Shown here: piece by piece, positions 24,203-34,191 of the stretch
How positions within the stretch are numbered: the stretch's first letter is position 1
Layout: every line of letters begins with the position of its first letter
From: Kitasatospora cineracea
Lineage (GTDB): Bacteria; Actinomycetota; Actinomycetes; Streptomycetales; Streptomycetaceae
DNA length: 64,000 nucleotides
Direction: 5' to 3'
NCBI RefSeq assembly: GCF_003751605.1
Contig: NZ_RJVJ01000001.1
Span: 3,224,001 to 3,288,000 of the forward strand
Notes under the pieces: generated by a model
What the model was told of the DNA's origin: nothing
What the model saw: the letters and a program-made list of their open reading frames with translations, nothing else
The model's database searches: none
Made by a program: the position numbers and the translations under genes

Positions 24203-24589
24203 CTATTCGACGGCGGAGTGCCGGAAGATTGAGTTCCGGAATGCGTGGATCGAGCACCCGGCGTGCTGGCGCGCCGCCGCGCTCGCGCTCTCCCGAGACA
24301 TTGCCCGCCCGCCCTCGGTGAATACGGCACCTTCGCTGCGGTCGCCGATTATTTCACGAAGCAACGCGGAGGCCCTTTCCGGAACTAGCATCTCCGTCAG
24401 CCCGTACCGCGAGGGACCTGCGGCTCGGAGCTTCCTGCCGGTGACATCGCGGACATCGAGGGACAGGAAGTCCACGAGGCCGAACTCGCCTTGCGCGAGC
24501 AGTGCCCAGAGCGCTCGGTGTGTGGGCGGAATACTTGAGTCAGCGAGCAGCTCGGAGAGTCGCCGAGAGGTGATGGTGTCGAGGCGCAA
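24203..24589 (-). CDS. degenerate tyrosine-recombinase-like fragment
   Basis: A 128-residue protein from TTG 24589, with AGGAG six bases upstream. It has the look of the catalytic part of a tyrosine recombinase: F-L-S-L-D-V-R-D-V (compare L.L.W.DVD), then a C-terminal H-A-F-R like the HxxR box. The first catalytic Arg region (G-E-F-G-L-V instead of GLRxxE) is lost, and no N-terminal domain or terminal Tyr is clear. It is probably not an active integrase; it may be a relic at the right edge of the element, or a small related protein with another role. Confidence 0.4.
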   Translation of the reverse strand: MRLDTITSRRLSELLADSSIPPTHRALWALLAQGEFGLVDFLSLDVRDVTGRKLRAAGPSRYGLTEMLVPERASALLREIIGDRSEGAVFTEGGRAMSRESASAAARQHAGCSIHAFRNSIFRHSAVE

Positions 24590-25226
24590 GGCCGGCTCCT
24601 TCGGTCACGTTGTATGGCATTTCTTTGATTCAGGGGTGCCTGCATCGGTGGCAATGCGGCGAGTTCCAGCCCTGGTCAATGCCCGTGAGGGGCCTATGGG
24701 CCTGCATTTAGTGCTGCCGGGTTTTACGAGGCTGCGAATAGAGGATCACCCTGACAGGTTGCGAGTCAGCATGTCAATTCCACGGAATGCGGGCAGCGGC
24801 CTTGCCCCTTGGCTATTTCCTGGCCGGGCGCAGCTATGAGGGGAAGTGAGTCGGAAGGGCGCAGGGTCGCCAGTATCCGGCGTAGTGGCGGCCCGGCCAG
24901 GGCGGTGCCCGTAGGAGGCGGAGGTCGGTCGCCATCCCCGGCGGAGAGGTGCCCGGCTGGCGGCTGGTGGCTCTGGGAGCGCACCGGGTATGCCCGAGTG
25001 GCCACCCGGGACATCCGGGGCACAGAAACGGGGACCGTCACACTCGGTTACGGGTGCAACGGCCCCCGGCTTAGCTGACTAGCCGTCAACTTTCGGCGCC
25101 GCCATTTCACACTCATTTCACATGAGGGCGAGGAGGGCCGAGTAACGGCGAGAGCTCATGAGAGACGTTTTCGCAGGTCAGAGCCCCTAAAACGGCCTCC
25201 TGGCCAGGTGGCCCATGAGGGCCGAT
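24590..25226. other. 637-bp gap between mobile-element genes and glnA
   Basis: The first ~200 bp are clearly less GC-rich than the surroundings. Short frames exist but none has a ribosome binding site with plausible protein content. I see no tRNA gene or obvious att-type direct repeat. The right boundary of the mobile element probably lies here. Confidence 0.4.
25189..25224 (-). terminator. candidate glnA terminator
   Basis: Just downstream of the glnA stop on the minus strand. CGGCC/GGCCG outer arms enclose further GGCC pairs, and the hairpin is followed by four T on the transcript (AAAA at 25189-25192 on the plus strand). Confidence 0.4.
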
Positions 25227-26639
25227 TCAGAGGTCGTAGTACAGCTCGAACTCGTGCGGGTGCGGCCGCAGCGCGATCGGGGCGATCTCGTTCGTGCGCT
25301 TGTAGTCGATCCAGGTCTCGATCAGGTCGGTGGTGAAGACGCCGCCCGCGAGGAGGTACTCGTGGTCGGCCTCCAGGGCGTCGAGGACGGCGCCGAGGGA
25401 CGCGGGGACCTGGGGGACGGCGGCGTGCTCGTCGGGGGCGAGCTCGTAGAGGTCCTTGTCGACGGGCTCGAGCGGCTCGATCTTGTTCTTGATGCCGTCG
25501 AGGCCGGCCATCAGCATGGCGGCGAAGGCGAGGTAGGGGTTGGAGGCCGGGTCGGGGGCGCGGAACTCGATGCGCTTGGCCTTGGCGTTGGAGCCGGTGA
25601 TCGGGATGCGGATCGCGGCGGAGCGGTTGCGCTGCGAGTAGACCAGGTTGACCGGGGCCTCGAAGCCGGGCACCAGGCGGTGGTAGGAGTTGACCGAGGG
25701 GTTGGTGAAGGCGAGCAGCGAGGGGGCGTGCTTGAGGATGCCGCCGATGTAGTAGCGGGCGGTGTCGGACAGGCCCGCGTAGCCCTGCTCGTCGTAGAAG
25801 AGCGGGGAGCCGCCGGTCCACAGCGACTGGTGGACGTGCATGCCGGAGCCGTTGTCGCCGAAGATCGGCTTGGGCATGAAGGTGGCGGTCTTGCCGGCCC
25901 GCCAGGCGACGTTCTTGATGATGTACTTGAACAGCATCAGGTCGTCGGCGGCGTGCAGCAGGGTGTTGAACTTGTAGTTGATCTCGGCCTGTCCGGCGGT
26001 GCCGACCTCGTGGTGCTGGCGCTCCACCTCCAGCCCGGCCTTGGCGAGTTCGAGGGACATCTCGGCGCGCAGGTCGGCGAAGTGGTCGACGGGCGGGACG
26101 GGGAAGTAGCCGCCCTTGTACTTGACCTTGTAGCCGCGCGCGTCGCCCTCGGCGGAGCCGCTGTTCCAGGCGCCGGCCACCGAGTCGATGTGGTAGTAGG
26201 AGGCGTTGGCGGAGGTCTCGAAGCGCACCGAGTCGAAGACGTAGAACTCGGCCTCGGGCCCGAAGTAGGCGGTCTCGGCGATGCCGGAGGAGGCCAGGTA
26301 GGCCTCGGCCTTGCGGGCGACGTTGCGCGGGTCGCGGCTGTAGGCCTCGCCGGTGATCGGGTCCTGGATGAAGAAGTTGATGTTGAGGTGCTTCTCGGTC
26401 CGGAACGGGTCCAGCCGGGCGGTGGCGAGGTCGGGCACCAGGGCCATGTCGGACTCGTGGATGGCCTGGAAGCCGCGGATCGAGGAGCCGTCGAACATCA
26501 GGGTCTCGGACGGGTCGAAGGTGTCGGCCGGAACCGCGAAGTGCTGCAGCACGCCCGGCAGGTCGCAGAACCGGACGTCGACGAACTTGATGTCGTTGTC
26601 CGCGATGTACTGCTTCACCTCGTCGGCGTTGGTGAACAT
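25227..26639 (-). CDS. glnA: type I glutamine synthetase
   Basis: Makes glutamine from glutamate, ammonia and ATP in the cytosol, as a dodecamer. The 470-residue length is standard. Signature elements are D-G-S-S-I-R-G near residue 50, K-G-G-Y-F-P-V at 175-181, [10 protein letters not shown] at 263-272, R-I-P-I-T-G-S near 344-350, and K-D-L-Y-E-L at 395-400, where Tyr398 is the expected adenylylation site of GSI-beta enzymes. ATG is preceded by GGAGGAGT. A GlnR operator lies ~90-125 bp upstream, so it should respond to nitrogen status. The next gene is divergent. Confidence 0.97.
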   Translation of the reverse strand: MFTNADEVKQYIADNDIKFVDVRFCDLPGVLQHFAVPADTFDPSETLMFDGSSIRGFQAIHESDMALVPDLATARLDPFRTEKHLNINFFIQDPITGEAYSRDPRNVARKAEAYLASSGIAETAYFGPEAEFYVFDSVRFETSANASYYHIDSVAGAWNSGSAEGDARGYKVKYKGGYFPVPPVDHFADLRAEMSLELAKAGLEVERQHHEVGTAGQAEINYKFNTLLHAADDLMLFKYIIKNVAWRAGKTATFMPKPIFGDNGSGMHVHQSLWTGGSPLFYDEQGYAGLSDTARYYIGGILKHAPSLLAFTNPSVNSYHRLVPGFEAPVNLVYSQRNRSAAIRIPITGSNAKAKRIEFRAPDPASNPYLAFAAMLMAGLDGIKNKIEPLEPVDKDLYELAPDEHAAVPQVPASLGAVLDALEADHEYLLAGGVFTTDLIETWIDYKRTNEIAPIALRPHPHEFELYYDL

Positions 26640-26726
26640 CCGTACTCCTCCTCGGCGTGCACGGTCTGAGTCTCCGTCAGGGACGACTGGAGCCCCGGTG
26701 CAGGGGGCTCACGATAGGAACGGCCC

Positions 26727-26764
26727 GTTTCCGGCTCGTGACTCGCTTGTTTCCCACATGTTAA
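26727..26764 (-). promoter_or_regulatory. GlnR operator upstream of glnA
   Basis: Read on the minus strand the pattern is TTAAC-n6-GAAAC-n6-GTCAC-n6-GAAAC, two full gTnAC-n6-GAAAC units with exact spacing. This matches the GlnR box known from Streptomyces glnA. The rest of the 321-bp gap (26640-26960) must also hold the glnA promoter and the promoter of the divergent RDD gene; I could not assign either with confidence. Confidence 0.85.
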
Positions 26765-26960
26765 CCGGGCCATTCGAACGGACGGCAAAGCGGTACGCTT
26801 CCGGGCAAATTCCCGGCCCCGCCGCGCCACTGATCCGCCACTGGTCCAGACCACTTGCGGCAGCCGGCCGAACGGGGTTCACCCCGACGGGAAACCCGGG
26901 CGGCGCGCCGCCGCCGGGGCCGCCCCCGGGCCCGGCCGTAAGCCCGGTTAGGGTGGATTC

Positions 26961-27428
26961 GTGGACACCAGAGAAGCACTCGGATCGTGGATCGACGGCC
27001 CGAAGGCGGCCGCCGAGAAGATGGGCGCCGAATTCGGCTACCGCGGCGAGCGCCTCGGCCTCCCGCAGACCGGTCCCGGCTCGATGGCCGGCCCCGGCCG
27101 CCGGATCGGCGCGCTGTTCGTCGACGGCTGGCTGGTCAGCCTGGTCGCGTACGGCCTGCTGGCGCGCGGCGAGCAGAGCTCCGCGAACCTGTGGACCACC
27201 CCGCTGTTCTACGCGGTGACGGTCCTGTTCCTGGCCACCACCGGCACCACCGTCGGCAAGCGCCTGTTCGGCCTGCGGGTGGTCCGGCTGGACGGCACCC
27301 GCGCCACCATCCCGCAGGTGCTGCTGCGCACCCTGCTGCTCTGCCTGGTCATCCCGGCCGCCGTCTGGGACCGCGACACCCGCGGCTTGCACGACAAGGC
27401 CGTCGGCACCGTCGAGGTCCGGATCTGA
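26961..27428 (+). CDS. RDD family membrane protein
   Basis: A 155-residue membrane protein that starts at GTG. It fits the RDD family: G-R-R-I-G-A-L-F-V-D-G at the first membrane helix (~45-65), a second helix ~78-97, a conserved G-K-R-L-F-G-L-R-V-V loop, and D-R-D-T-R-G-L-H-D-K near the end. The family's role is not well defined; transport or stress functions have been proposed. It is divergent from glnA, and I recall the same arrangement in S. coelicolor. 19-bp tandem repeats begin at its stop codon. Confidence 0.85.
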   Translation: MDTREALGSWIDGPKAAAEKMGAEFGYRGERLGLPQTGPGSMAGPGRRIGALFVDGWLVSLVAYGLLARGEQSSANLWTTPLFYAVTVLFLATTGTTVGKRLFGLRVVRLDGTRATIPQVLLRTLLLCLVIPAAVWDRDTRGLHDKAVGTVEVRI

Positions 27429-27430
27429 CC

Positions 27431-27487
27431 CACCCGTCCGGATCCGACCCGCCCGTCCGGATCCGACCCGCCCGTCCGGATCAGACC
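27431..27487 (+). repeat. three tandem 19-bp repeats
   Basis: Three near-identical 19-bp units (27431-27449, 27450-27468, 27469-27487) built around CCCGTCCGGATC. A partial fourth unit is the last codons of the RDD gene (GTCCGGATCTGA), so the array seems to have grown from the end of the gene. Confidence 0.8.
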
Positions 27488-27543
27488 CGCCCGGGAGGGC
27501 GCCCGACGGGAGAAGCGCCCGGCAGCACCCCGGAGACGTCGAA

Positions 27544-27582
27544 CGGCCCCGCTCGCGGAGGGAAACCTCGCGGGCGGGGCCG
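27544..27582. terminator. hairpin between convergent RDD and DUF4191 genes
   Basis: Long near-perfect stem: CGGCCCCGC at 27544-27552 pairs with GCGGGGCCG ending at 27582, with further pairs inside. It lies between two convergent genes and can serve both. Confidence 0.7.
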
Positions 27583-27607
27583 TGGTGTGGTGTGGGGGAG
27601 TCGCGCC

Positions 27608-28294
27608 TCAGCGCATGCCGCCCTTGGGCATCCGGGCGCCCTTCGGCATCGGGCCCTTGGGGATCGGCGCCTTGGAGAGCAGGTCGCCGAGCGCGCGCAG
27701 CCGGTCGTTGGTCTCGGTGACCTGGGCGGCGCTGATCGCCCGGGGCAGGCGCATCAGGTGGATCTGCAGCTTCTTGAGCGGGATCTCGCCCTCGCCGTTG
27801 CCGACCATGATGTCGTGCACCGGGATGTCGCCGACGACCCGGGCCATCTTCTTCTTCTCGGACGCCAGCAGCGGCCGCACCCGGTTCGGGTTGCCCTCGC
27901 CGATCAGCGCGATGCCGGCCCGGCCGACCGCCCGGTAGACCGCGTCCTGGCTGCGGGTGACCGCGACCGGGGTCTGGTTCGAGCTCCAGCCGCGCCGGAT
28001 GTTGCCCAGCACCGCCGCGACCGCGCCCGGCTGGCCCTCCATCTGCCCGAACGCGGCCCGCTCGGCCCGGCGGCCGAACACGATCGCGACCGCCAGCACG
28101 GCCACCACGAAACCGAGGATGCCCAGGTAGACCGGGTGGTCCAGTGCGAAGCCGATGGCGAGGAACACGCCGAAGGTCAGCAGGCCGACGCCGGCGATGA
28201 TCAGGCCGATCTTGGTGTCGACCTGCTTGGTCATGACATATGCCTGGCGGATCTGTGCGAGCCGCCCAGGGGTATCGGATTTTTGCCTCGCCAT
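27608..28294 (-). CDS. DUF4191 membrane protein
   Basis: A 228-residue protein of the actinobacterial DUF4191 family: an N-terminal G-R-L-A-Q-I-R-Q-A-Y segment (~10-20), two membrane helices (~30-75), then a basic cytoplasmic domain ending in a Lys/Pro/Met-rich tail. The start (M-A-R-Q-K) was chosen by analogy with the family; an ATG three codons upstream is possible. It is convergent with the RDD gene. No function is established. Confidence 0.8.
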   Translation of the reverse strand: MARQKSDTPGRLAQIRQAYVMTKQVDTKIGLIIAGVGLLTFGVFLAIGFALDHPVYLGILGFVVAVLAVAIVFGRRAERAAFGQMEGQPGAVAAVLGNIRRGWSSNQTPVAVTRSQDAVYRAVGRAGIALIGEGNPNRVRPLLASEKKKMARVVGDIPVHDIMVGNGEGEIPLKKLQIHLMRLPRAISAAQVTETNDRLRALGDLLSKAPIPKGPMPKGARMPKGGMR

Positions 28295-28403
28295 ACCGCT
28301 CATGGTACGTGGCGGCACACGCGATCATCCAAGGCGGTGCCGGTTCGTGACCCTGGTCTTTCCCCGAGGGGTCCCCGCCGCGGGCCCGGCCCCCACCAGG
28401 GGC

Positions 28404-28556
28404 TCAGGCGCTGCGCCCGAACACCTGCACGGCCTGCTCGCGTTCGCCCGCCAGCCGCCGGTTCTCGCACACCGCCGCCCACGCGTTGCGGCGCGCGCCG
28501 CGGATCAACAACAACTGCTCGGCCCGCCGAAGCGCGGTCCGGATTCCGGTACGCAT
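28404..28556 (-). CDS. small basic conserved protein, 50 residues
   Basis: A 50-residue protein, M-R-T-G-I-R-T-A-L-R-R-A-E-Q ... A-V-Q-V-F-G-R-S-A, with a GAGGAG ribosome binding site about ten bases upstream of ATG. It is an amphipathic Arg-rich helix. I recall a short gene at this place between the DUF4191 gene and lipA in Streptomyces. Function unknown. Codon use supports a real gene. Confidence 0.6.
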   Translation of the reverse strand: MRTGIRTALRRAEQLLLIRGARRNAWAAVCENRRLAGEREQAVQVFGRSA

Positions 28557-28702
28557 GACCCCACCAACTCCTCGACCCGGGTACCGCTCCAGCGTCCCGG
28601 ACGTCCGTTACCGTACGGTGACCCGGCCGTCAATGCCACGTGAAACGTCGACGCCTAGCCCGGACAGCCCCGCGCGCCCCGCCCCGCCCCCGGCACGCGG
28701 AA

Positions 28703-28727
28703 GGGCGGGCCCGTACGGGACCCGCCC
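28703..28727 (-). terminator. hairpin downstream of lipA
   Basis: GGGCGGG pairs with CCCGCCC and CCCG with CGGG across a two-base loop, with a one-base bulge. It lies about 30 bases beyond the lipA stop. Confidence 0.6.
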
Positions 28728-28755
28728 CCACCGCAGCAGCGGTCCCGCCCCGGGC

Positions 28756-29712
28756 TCAGACCGCCGCCGCCCGCTCCCGGTGCTCCAGCGCCTGCCGGTA
28801 CAGCCGCCCGGCCCGGTACGAGGAGCGCACCAGCGGACCGGACATCACCCCGGCGAAGCCCAGCTCCTCGGCCTCCTGCTGGAGCTCGACGAACTCCTGC
28901 GGCTTCACCCAGCGCTCCACCGGGTGGTGGCGCAGCGAGGGCCGCAGGTACTGGGTGATGGTGATCAGCTCGCACCCGGCGTCCACCAGGTCGGCCAGCG
29001 CCTCGCTGACCTCCTCGCGGGTCTCGCCCATGCCCAGGATCAGGTTGGACTTGGTGACCAGCCCGGCCGCCCGGGCCTGGGTGATCACGTCGAGCGAGCG
29101 CTCGTAGCGGAAGGCCGGACGGATCCGCTTGAAGATCCGCGGCACCGTCTCGACGTTGTGCGCCAGCACCTCGGGGCGGGAGGAGAAGACCTCGGCGAGC
29201 TGCTCCGGGACGGCGTTGAAGTCCGGGATCAGCAGCTCGACGCCCGTCCGCCCGGCCTCGCGGGCCGCGGTCATCGCGTGCACCTGGCGGACGGTCTCGG
29301 CGTACAGCCAGGAGCCGCCGTCCTCCAGGTCGTCACGGGCGACGCCGGTGATGGTGGCGTAGTTGAGGTCCATCGTGACGATGGACTCGGCGACCCGGCG
29401 CGGCTCGTCCCGGTCGAACTCGGCGGGCTTGCCGGTGTCGATCTGGCAGAAGTCGCAGCGGCGGGTGCACTGGTCGCCGCCGATCAGGAAGGTCGCCTCG
29501 CGGTCCTCCCAGCACTCGAAGATGTTGGGACACCCGGCCTCCTGGCAGACCGTGTGCAGCCCTTCCTTCTTCACCAGGGACTGCAGGGCGTTGTACTCCG
29601 GCCCCATCTTCGCCCTGGTCTTGATCCACTCGGGCTTCCGCTCGATGGGGGTCTCGCTGTTGCGGACCTCCAGCCGGAGGAGCTTCCTGCCGTCGGGTGC
29701 GACAGCGGACAC
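28756..29712 (-). CDS. lipA: lipoyl synthase
   Basis: A radical-SAM enzyme that inserts two sulfurs into octanoyl groups on E2 and GcvH proteins to make the lipoyl cofactor. The 318-residue protein has both Fe-S motifs: [12 protein letters not shown] (auxiliary cluster) and C-T-R-R-C-D-F-C (radical SAM cluster). It is 117 bp downstream of lipB on the same strand, which supplies its octanoylated substrate. The E2 protein encoded at 41-43 kb is a probable target. Confidence 0.97.
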   Translation of the reverse strand: MSAVAPDGRKLLRLEVRNSETPIERKPEWIKTRAKMGPEYNALQSLVKKEGLHTVCQEAGCPNIFECWEDREATFLIGGDQCTRRCDFCQIDTGKPAEFDRDEPRRVAESIVTMDLNYATITGVARDDLEDGGSWLYAETVRQVHAMTAAREAGRTGVELLIPDFNAVPEQLAEVFSSRPEVLAHNVETVPRIFKRIRPAFRYERSLDVITQARAAGLVTKSNLILGMGETREEVSEALADLVDAGCELITITQYLRPSLRHHPVERWVKPQEFVELQQEAEELGFAGVMSGPLVRSSYRAGRLYRQALEHRERAAAV

Positions 29713-29829
29713 GTGCGACTCCTAGAACTAGACGGGGTACCCCTCAGGGTACGCCTGCACTTCAATGGCCTTCGACCGGCCCCGGGCTTGCCTTCGAAAG
29801 GCAACGCTCGGTGTGCCGCGCCGATTCCG

Positions 29830-30630
29830 CTACCGGACGGCGGCGACCGGCTCGGGCAGTTCGGCGAACACCTCGGCCAGCTTCCGCTCCACCGCGTCCA
29901 CCGCGTCCGGCACCGCGAACGGCCGGCCCAGCTCGCCGCTGAGCGAGGCCACCCCGGCGTCCCGGATGCCGCACGGGACGATCTTGTCGAAGTACGTCAT
30001 GTCGGGGTCGCAGTTCAGCGCGAAGCCGTGCATGGTCACGCCGCGGGCCACCCGCACGCCGATCGCGGCGAGCTTGCGGTCGTCGCCGCGCTGGCCCGCG
30101 TTGGACGGCGCGTACTCGGGGCCGGCCAGCCGCGGGTCGATGCCGAGCGGCAGGCCCATCCGCAGGGTCAGCTTGCCGATCTCCACCACCTGGGAGGGGT
30201 CGACCACCGCGCCGGGGATGTCCGCGCCCAGCTTCCACACCCCGCTGCGGCCCTCGATCCGGGTGGTGTCCACCCCGAACCCGACGCAGGCCCGGATCAG
30301 CGCCTCCTCCAGCCGCCGCACGTACGCGACCACGTCGATCGGGTCGGGCAGCTTCACGATCGGGTAGCCGACCAGCTGGCCGGGGCCGTGCCAGGTGATC
30401 TCGCCGCCGCGGTTGACCTCGACCACCGGGGTGCCGTCCAGCGGCAGGTCCTCGGGGTTGGTGCGCTTGCCCATCGTGTACACCGGGTCGTGCTCCAGCA
30501 GCAGCACGGTGTCCGGTATCTCGTCCGCGACCCGCAGCGCGTGCAGCCGCTGCTGCTCCGCCCACGCCTCCTGGTAGGGGACGGTCCGCTCGCCGATCCC
30601 CATCCGCACGAACCGCACGTTCTCGCTCAC
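29830..30630 (-). CDS. lipB: octanoyltransferase
   Basis: Moves octanoate from acyl carrier protein to lipoyl domains, the step before LipA. The 266-residue protein carries [12 protein letters not shown] (~75-86), the catalytic Lys in K-L-A-A-I-G-V and the catalytic Cys in C-G-I. Two adjacent GTG codons (30633 and 30630) follow a GGGAGT site; either may be used. The frame upstream to 30690 has no ribosome binding site. In operon with lipA. Confidence 0.95.
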   Translation of the reverse strand: MSENVRFVRMGIGERTVPYQEAWAEQQRLHALRVADEIPDTVLLLEHDPVYTMGKRTNPEDLPLDGTPVVEVNRGGEITWHGPGQLVGYPIVKLPDPIDVVAYVRRLEEALIRACVGFGVDTTRIEGRSGVWKLGADIPGAVVDPSQVVEIGKLTLRMGLPLGIDPRLAGPEYAPSNAGQRGDDRKLAAIGVRVARGVTMHGFALNCDPDMTYFDKIVPCGIRDAGVASLSGELGRPFAVPDAVDAVERKLAEVFAELPEPVAAVR

Positions 30631-30751
30631 CACGCCACTCCCTGCCGGCCGACCAGCCCAACCTCGCCACTGTACGCCCGCCGCGGGCACGAGCCGCAGG
30701 GCCGCCTCAGCCGTCCGCCGGCCCGAGCCGCGGAGCCGCTCCGGCAGTTCC

Positions 30752-32644
30752 TCAGCCGCCCGCCAGCAGCTGCAGCCGCAGCGCGAGTTGCAGCTCCAGC
30801 GCCCGCTCCGGCTGGTTCCAGTCGCGGCCCAGCAGCACCTCCACCCGGTCCAGGCGCTGCACCACCGTGTTCACGTGGACGTGCAGCAGGTCCTTGGCCC
30901 GGGTCAGGCCGCCGCCGCAGTCGAAGTAGGCGCGCAGGGTGCGCACCAGCTCGGTGCCGCGCTTGGCGTCGTAGTCGAGCAGCGGGCCGAGGGTGGCCCG
31001 GACGAAGCCGTCCACGTCGTGCCCGTCGCCCAGCAGCACGCCCAGGAAGCCCAGGTCGGCCGCGCACGCCCCGTCCCCGTCCCGGCCCAGCACCCGCAGG
31101 GCGCGCACGCAGCGCACCCCCTCCGCGTACGTGGCGGCCAGCGCGACCGGGCCGCTGGCGGCGCGCCCGGTGCCGACCGTGACCGGGCCGCCCGCCAGCC
31201 GGGCCAGCCGTTCCGCGGCGAGCGCGGCCACCGCGCCGTCGCCGCCGCCCTCGTGCGGGACGAGCAGCACCGCGCCCTCGCCGAACTCGGCGCTGATGCC
31301 CCGGGAGCCGAACAGGTAGCGGGCCGCGGCCCCGGCCAGCCGGTCCCGGGCGACGGCGTCCTCGGCGACGGCGACCAGGACCAGGTGCGGCCGGTTCAGG
31401 TCGACGCCCAGGCGGCGGCCGCGCGCGGTCAGGCCGGCCGGGTCGCGGCCGGGCGCGGTGAGCAGGTCGGCCAGCAGTTCGCCGCGGACCCGGTTCTCGG
31501 TCTCGGCGACCGAGCGGCGCAGCAGGAGCAGCAGCGCGGTGACGATGCTCGCGCGCTCGAACACCCGCCGGTCGGCGTCGTCCAGTTCGGGCCGCCCGTG
31601 CAGCACCAGCGCGCCCAGCAGTTCCTGCCCGGCCAGCACCGCGCACACCCACTCGGCGCCGTGCCGCACCGCGTGGCCCTCGGCGCGGGAGGCGGCCACC
31701 GCGTCGGCCAGGCCGTCGGGGGCGCCGCCGGGGCCGGTGAGCGGGGCGCCCTCGGCGTCGTGCACGGAGGCCCCGCCGTCCAGCAGCGCGGCCACCTCGG
31801 CGGCCACGTCGGCCACCTCCGCGCCGCGCAGCACCAGGTCGGTGAGCCGGTCGTGGGCCTGCTCGGCGCGCTGGACGGCCGCGGCGTGGGCCCGGATGAC
31901 GGCGTTGGCGGCGGCCAGGTCGGCGAGCGCGGCCCGGGTGTCGGCCAGCGACTTGGCGGTGTCCAGGGCGATCGCGGCGTGCGCGGCCAGCGTGCACAGC
32001 AGCGCGACCTCGTCGGGGGAGAAGGCCCGCGGCGAGCGGTCGGCGGCGAACAGCACGCCGATCACGGTGCCGCCGAGCAGCAGCGGCACCCCGATGATCG
32101 CCACCAGGCCCTCGTCCAGCACGCCCGCGTCGATCTGCCCGGTGTGCCGGAAGCGCTCGTCGACCCGGTAGTCGTGGCTGGCGTAGGGGCGGGCGGTCTG
32201 CGCGACCAGGCCGCCCAGGCCGTCGCCCAGGCTGAGCCGCAGGGTCTGGAAGATCGGCGAGACCGAGCCGTCGGTGACCCGCATGTACGTGTCGCCGGCC
32301 CGCTCGTCGGGGAGGGTCAGGTACGCGGTGTCGGTGCCCAGCAGCATCCGGGCCCGCCGGACGATGGCCTGCAGCACCGCGTCCAGGTCCCGGGAGGCGG
32401 CCAGGTCGCCCGCGGTGTCGAACAGCGCGGTCAGCTCGGCCTCGCGTCTGCGGTGCTGGCGCATCGTGCGGTGCACCCGCAGGGCCTGCCAGGTGGCGTC
32501 GTCGATCTCGCTCAGCACCTCGGCGGGCGCGCCCCGGCGGCGGGCGTCGGCGAGCACCTCGCCGAAGTCCTCGGTGGCGGCCCCGGTGGCCAGCAGGTCG
32601 AGGAGTCTGCGCAGCGCCGGCGCGGCGGTGGTGTGGCGGTCCAT
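30752..32644 (-). CDS. PucR-family transcriptional regulator with GAF domain
   Basis: A 630-residue regulator. Residues ~65-225 form a GAF-type sensor ([25 protein letters not shown]). A middle region fits the CdaR/PucR fold, and the C-terminal ~60 residues hold the PucR helix-turn-helix ([18 protein letters not shown]). It lies after the transporter and 3-hydroxybutyrate dehydrogenase genes on the same strand, 120 bp from the transporter, and probably controls them; its ligand could be 3-hydroxybutyrate or a related acid (inferred). Confidence 0.85.
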   Translation of the reverse strand: MDRHTTAAPALRRLLDLLATGAATEDFGEVLADARRRGAPAEVLSEIDDATWQALRVHRTMRQHRRREAELTALFDTAGDLAASRDLDAVLQAIVRRARMLLGTDTAYLTLPDERAGDTYMRVTDGSVSPIFQTLRLSLGDGLGGLVAQTARPYASHDYRVDERFRHTGQIDAGVLDEGLVAIIGVPLLLGGTVIGVLFAADRSPRAFSPDEVALLCTLAAHAAIALDTAKSLADTRAALADLAAANAVIRAHAAAVQRAEQAHDRLTDLVLRGAEVADVAAEVAALLDGGASVHDAEGAPLTGPGGAPDGLADAVAASRAEGHAVRHGAEWVCAVLAGQELLGALVLHGRPELDDADRRVFERASIVTALLLLLRRSVAETENRVRGELLADLLTAPGRDPAGLTARGRRLGVDLNRPHLVLVAVAEDAVARDRLAGAAARYLFGSRGISAEFGEGAVLLVPHEGGGDGAVAALAAERLARLAGGPVTVGTGRAASGPVALAATYAEGVRCVRALRVLGRDGDGACAADLGFLGVLLGDGHDVDGFVRATLGPLLDYDAKRGTELVRTLRAYFDCGGGLTRAKDLLHVHVNTVVQRLDRVEVLLGRDWNQPERALELQLALRLQLLAGG

Positions 32645-32764
32645 GCGGTCTTCCCTTGTCGCTCGTGCCCCCGTGGCCCCCGTGCCCCCGGCCCGCCGCT
32701 GGAGAACGGGCCGGGGCCGCGCCGCCGGGTGCCCGGTGGCGCGGCCCTGATCCTGCCGAAGTGC

Positions 32765-34144
32765 TCAGAGGCTAGCGGGCGCCTTCACGGAGTCCCCCCG
32801 AGCGTCCGCCCCGGTGTCCTCCAGGTCGGTGCCGCGGGTCTCCCGGCCGCACAGCACGGCCACCACGGTGATCACCGCGGCGATCGCCACGTACACCGCG
32901 ATCGGGGTGGCGCTGCCGTAGTCCTTCAGCAGCGCGGTGGCGATCAGCGGGGCGGGCGCGCCGGCCGCCACCGAGGAGAACTGGGCGCCGATCGAGGCCC
33001 CCGAGTAGCGGGTGCGGGTGGCGAACAGCTCGGAGAAGAACGCCGCCTGCGGGGCGTACATCATGCTGTGGAAGAACAGGCCGACGGTGACGGCGACGGT
33101 CAGCTGGGCGAAGCTCCCGGTGTCGGCCATCCGGAAGAACACGAACGCCCAGACGCCGACGCCGACCGCGCCGACCAGGTAGACCGGCTTGCGGCCGACC
33201 CGGTCGGAGAGCGCCCCGAAGGCCGGGATCAGCGCGAACTGCACCGCCGAGCCGATCAGTACGGCGTTCAGCGCGGTCTGCTTGGGCAGGTGGGTCTGGG
33301 TGACGGCGTACGCCAGCACGAAGGTGGTCAGCACGTAGTACGAGATGTTCTCCGCCATCCGGGCGCCCATCGCCACCAGCACGTCCCGCCAGTGGTCGCG
33401 CAGCACCGCCACCAGCGGCGGCCGCTCCGGCTCGGTGCGCTGCTCGGCGGCCGCCAGCGCGGCCTTGAACAGCGGCGACTCGTCCACCGCGAGCCGGATC
33501 CACAGGCCGACCATCACCAGCACCGCGGAGAGCAGGAACGGCACCCGCCAGCCCCAGGACAGGAACGCCGCGTCGGACTGGACGGCCGTCATCAGCGAGA
33601 GCACGCCCGCCGCCAGCAGGTTGCCGGCCGGCGCGCCGCCCTGCGGCCAGGACGCCCAGAAGCCGCGCCGCCGGCGGTCGCCGTGCTCGGAGACCAGCAG
33701 CACCGCCCCGCCCCACTCGCCGCCCAGCGCGAAGCCCTGCACCAGCCGCAGGACGGTCAGCAGGACCGGCGCCGCCACGCCGACCTGGTCGTAGGTGGGC
33801 AGGCAGCCGATCAGCGTGGTCGCCCCGCCCATCAGCAGCAGGCTCAGCACCAGCAGCTTCTTGCGGCCGATCCGGTCGCCGAAGTGCCCGAACACCAGCG
33901 CGCCCAGCGGCCGGGCGGCGAACCCGATCGCGTAGGTCAGGAAGGACAGCAGGGTGCCGGTCAGCGGGTCGGCCTTCGGGAAGAACACGTGCCCGAAGAC
34001 CAGCGCCGCCGCCGATCCGTACAGGAAGTAGTCGTACCACTCGATGGTCGTACCGATCAGCGAGGCGGCGACCACCCTGGGCAGGGAGGCGGGTCTCGGA
34101 TCTTCAGGGGAGGAGGCGGGGGCGGGGACGGAGGGGGCAGCCAT
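32765..34144 (-). CDS. MFS transporter, metabolite:H+ symporter (MHS) family
   Basis: A 459-residue membrane protein with about 12 helices. Family marks include F-G-H-F-G-D-R-I-G-R-K after helix 2, G-E-W-G-G-A near residue 150, and a second G-A-L-S-D-R-V-G-R-K loop in the middle. MHS carriers bring small organic acids or compatible solutes into the cell with protons. It is 47 bp downstream of the 3-hydroxybutyrate dehydrogenase gene, so 3-hydroxybutyrate is a reasonable substrate, by context only. Confidence 0.9.
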   Translation of the reverse strand: MAAPSVPAPASSPEDPRPASLPRVVAASLIGTTIEWYDYFLYGSAAALVFGHVFFPKADPLTGTLLSFLTYAIGFAARPLGALVFGHFGDRIGRKKLLVLSLLLMGGATTLIGCLPTYDQVGVAAPVLLTVLRLVQGFALGGEWGGAVLLVSEHGDRRRRGFWASWPQGGAPAGNLLAAGVLSLMTAVQSDAAFLSWGWRVPFLLSAVLVMVGLWIRLAVDESPLFKAALAAAEQRTEPERPPLVAVLRDHWRDVLVAMGARMAENISYYVLTTFVLAYAVTQTHLPKQTALNAVLIGSAVQFALIPAFGALSDRVGRKPVYLVGAVGVGVWAFVFFRMADTGSFAQLTVAVTVGLFFHSMMYAPQAAFFSELFATRTRYSGASIGAQFSSVAAGAPAPLIATALLKDYGSATPIAVYVAIAAVITVVAVLCGRETRGTDLEDTGADARGDSVKAPASL

Positions 34145-34191
34145 GGCGGGTTCCCTTGCAGGTGAGGGGGGTCGGGGGGAAGGTCAGGAAC

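Noticed and set aside
24766..25041. 91-codon minus-strand frame between the recombinase relic and glnA
   Set aside because: No ribosome binding site, Pro/Arg-rich translation, no family resemblance.
25215..26669. 484-codon open frame on the plus strand opposite glnA
   Set aside because: Low-complexity translation antisense to an unmistakable glutamine synthetase.
30788..34165. 1125-codon open frame opposite the PucR and MHS genes
   Set aside because: Spans two unrelated genes in antisense and consists of Gln/Gly/Arg-rich sequence; a product of GC bias.
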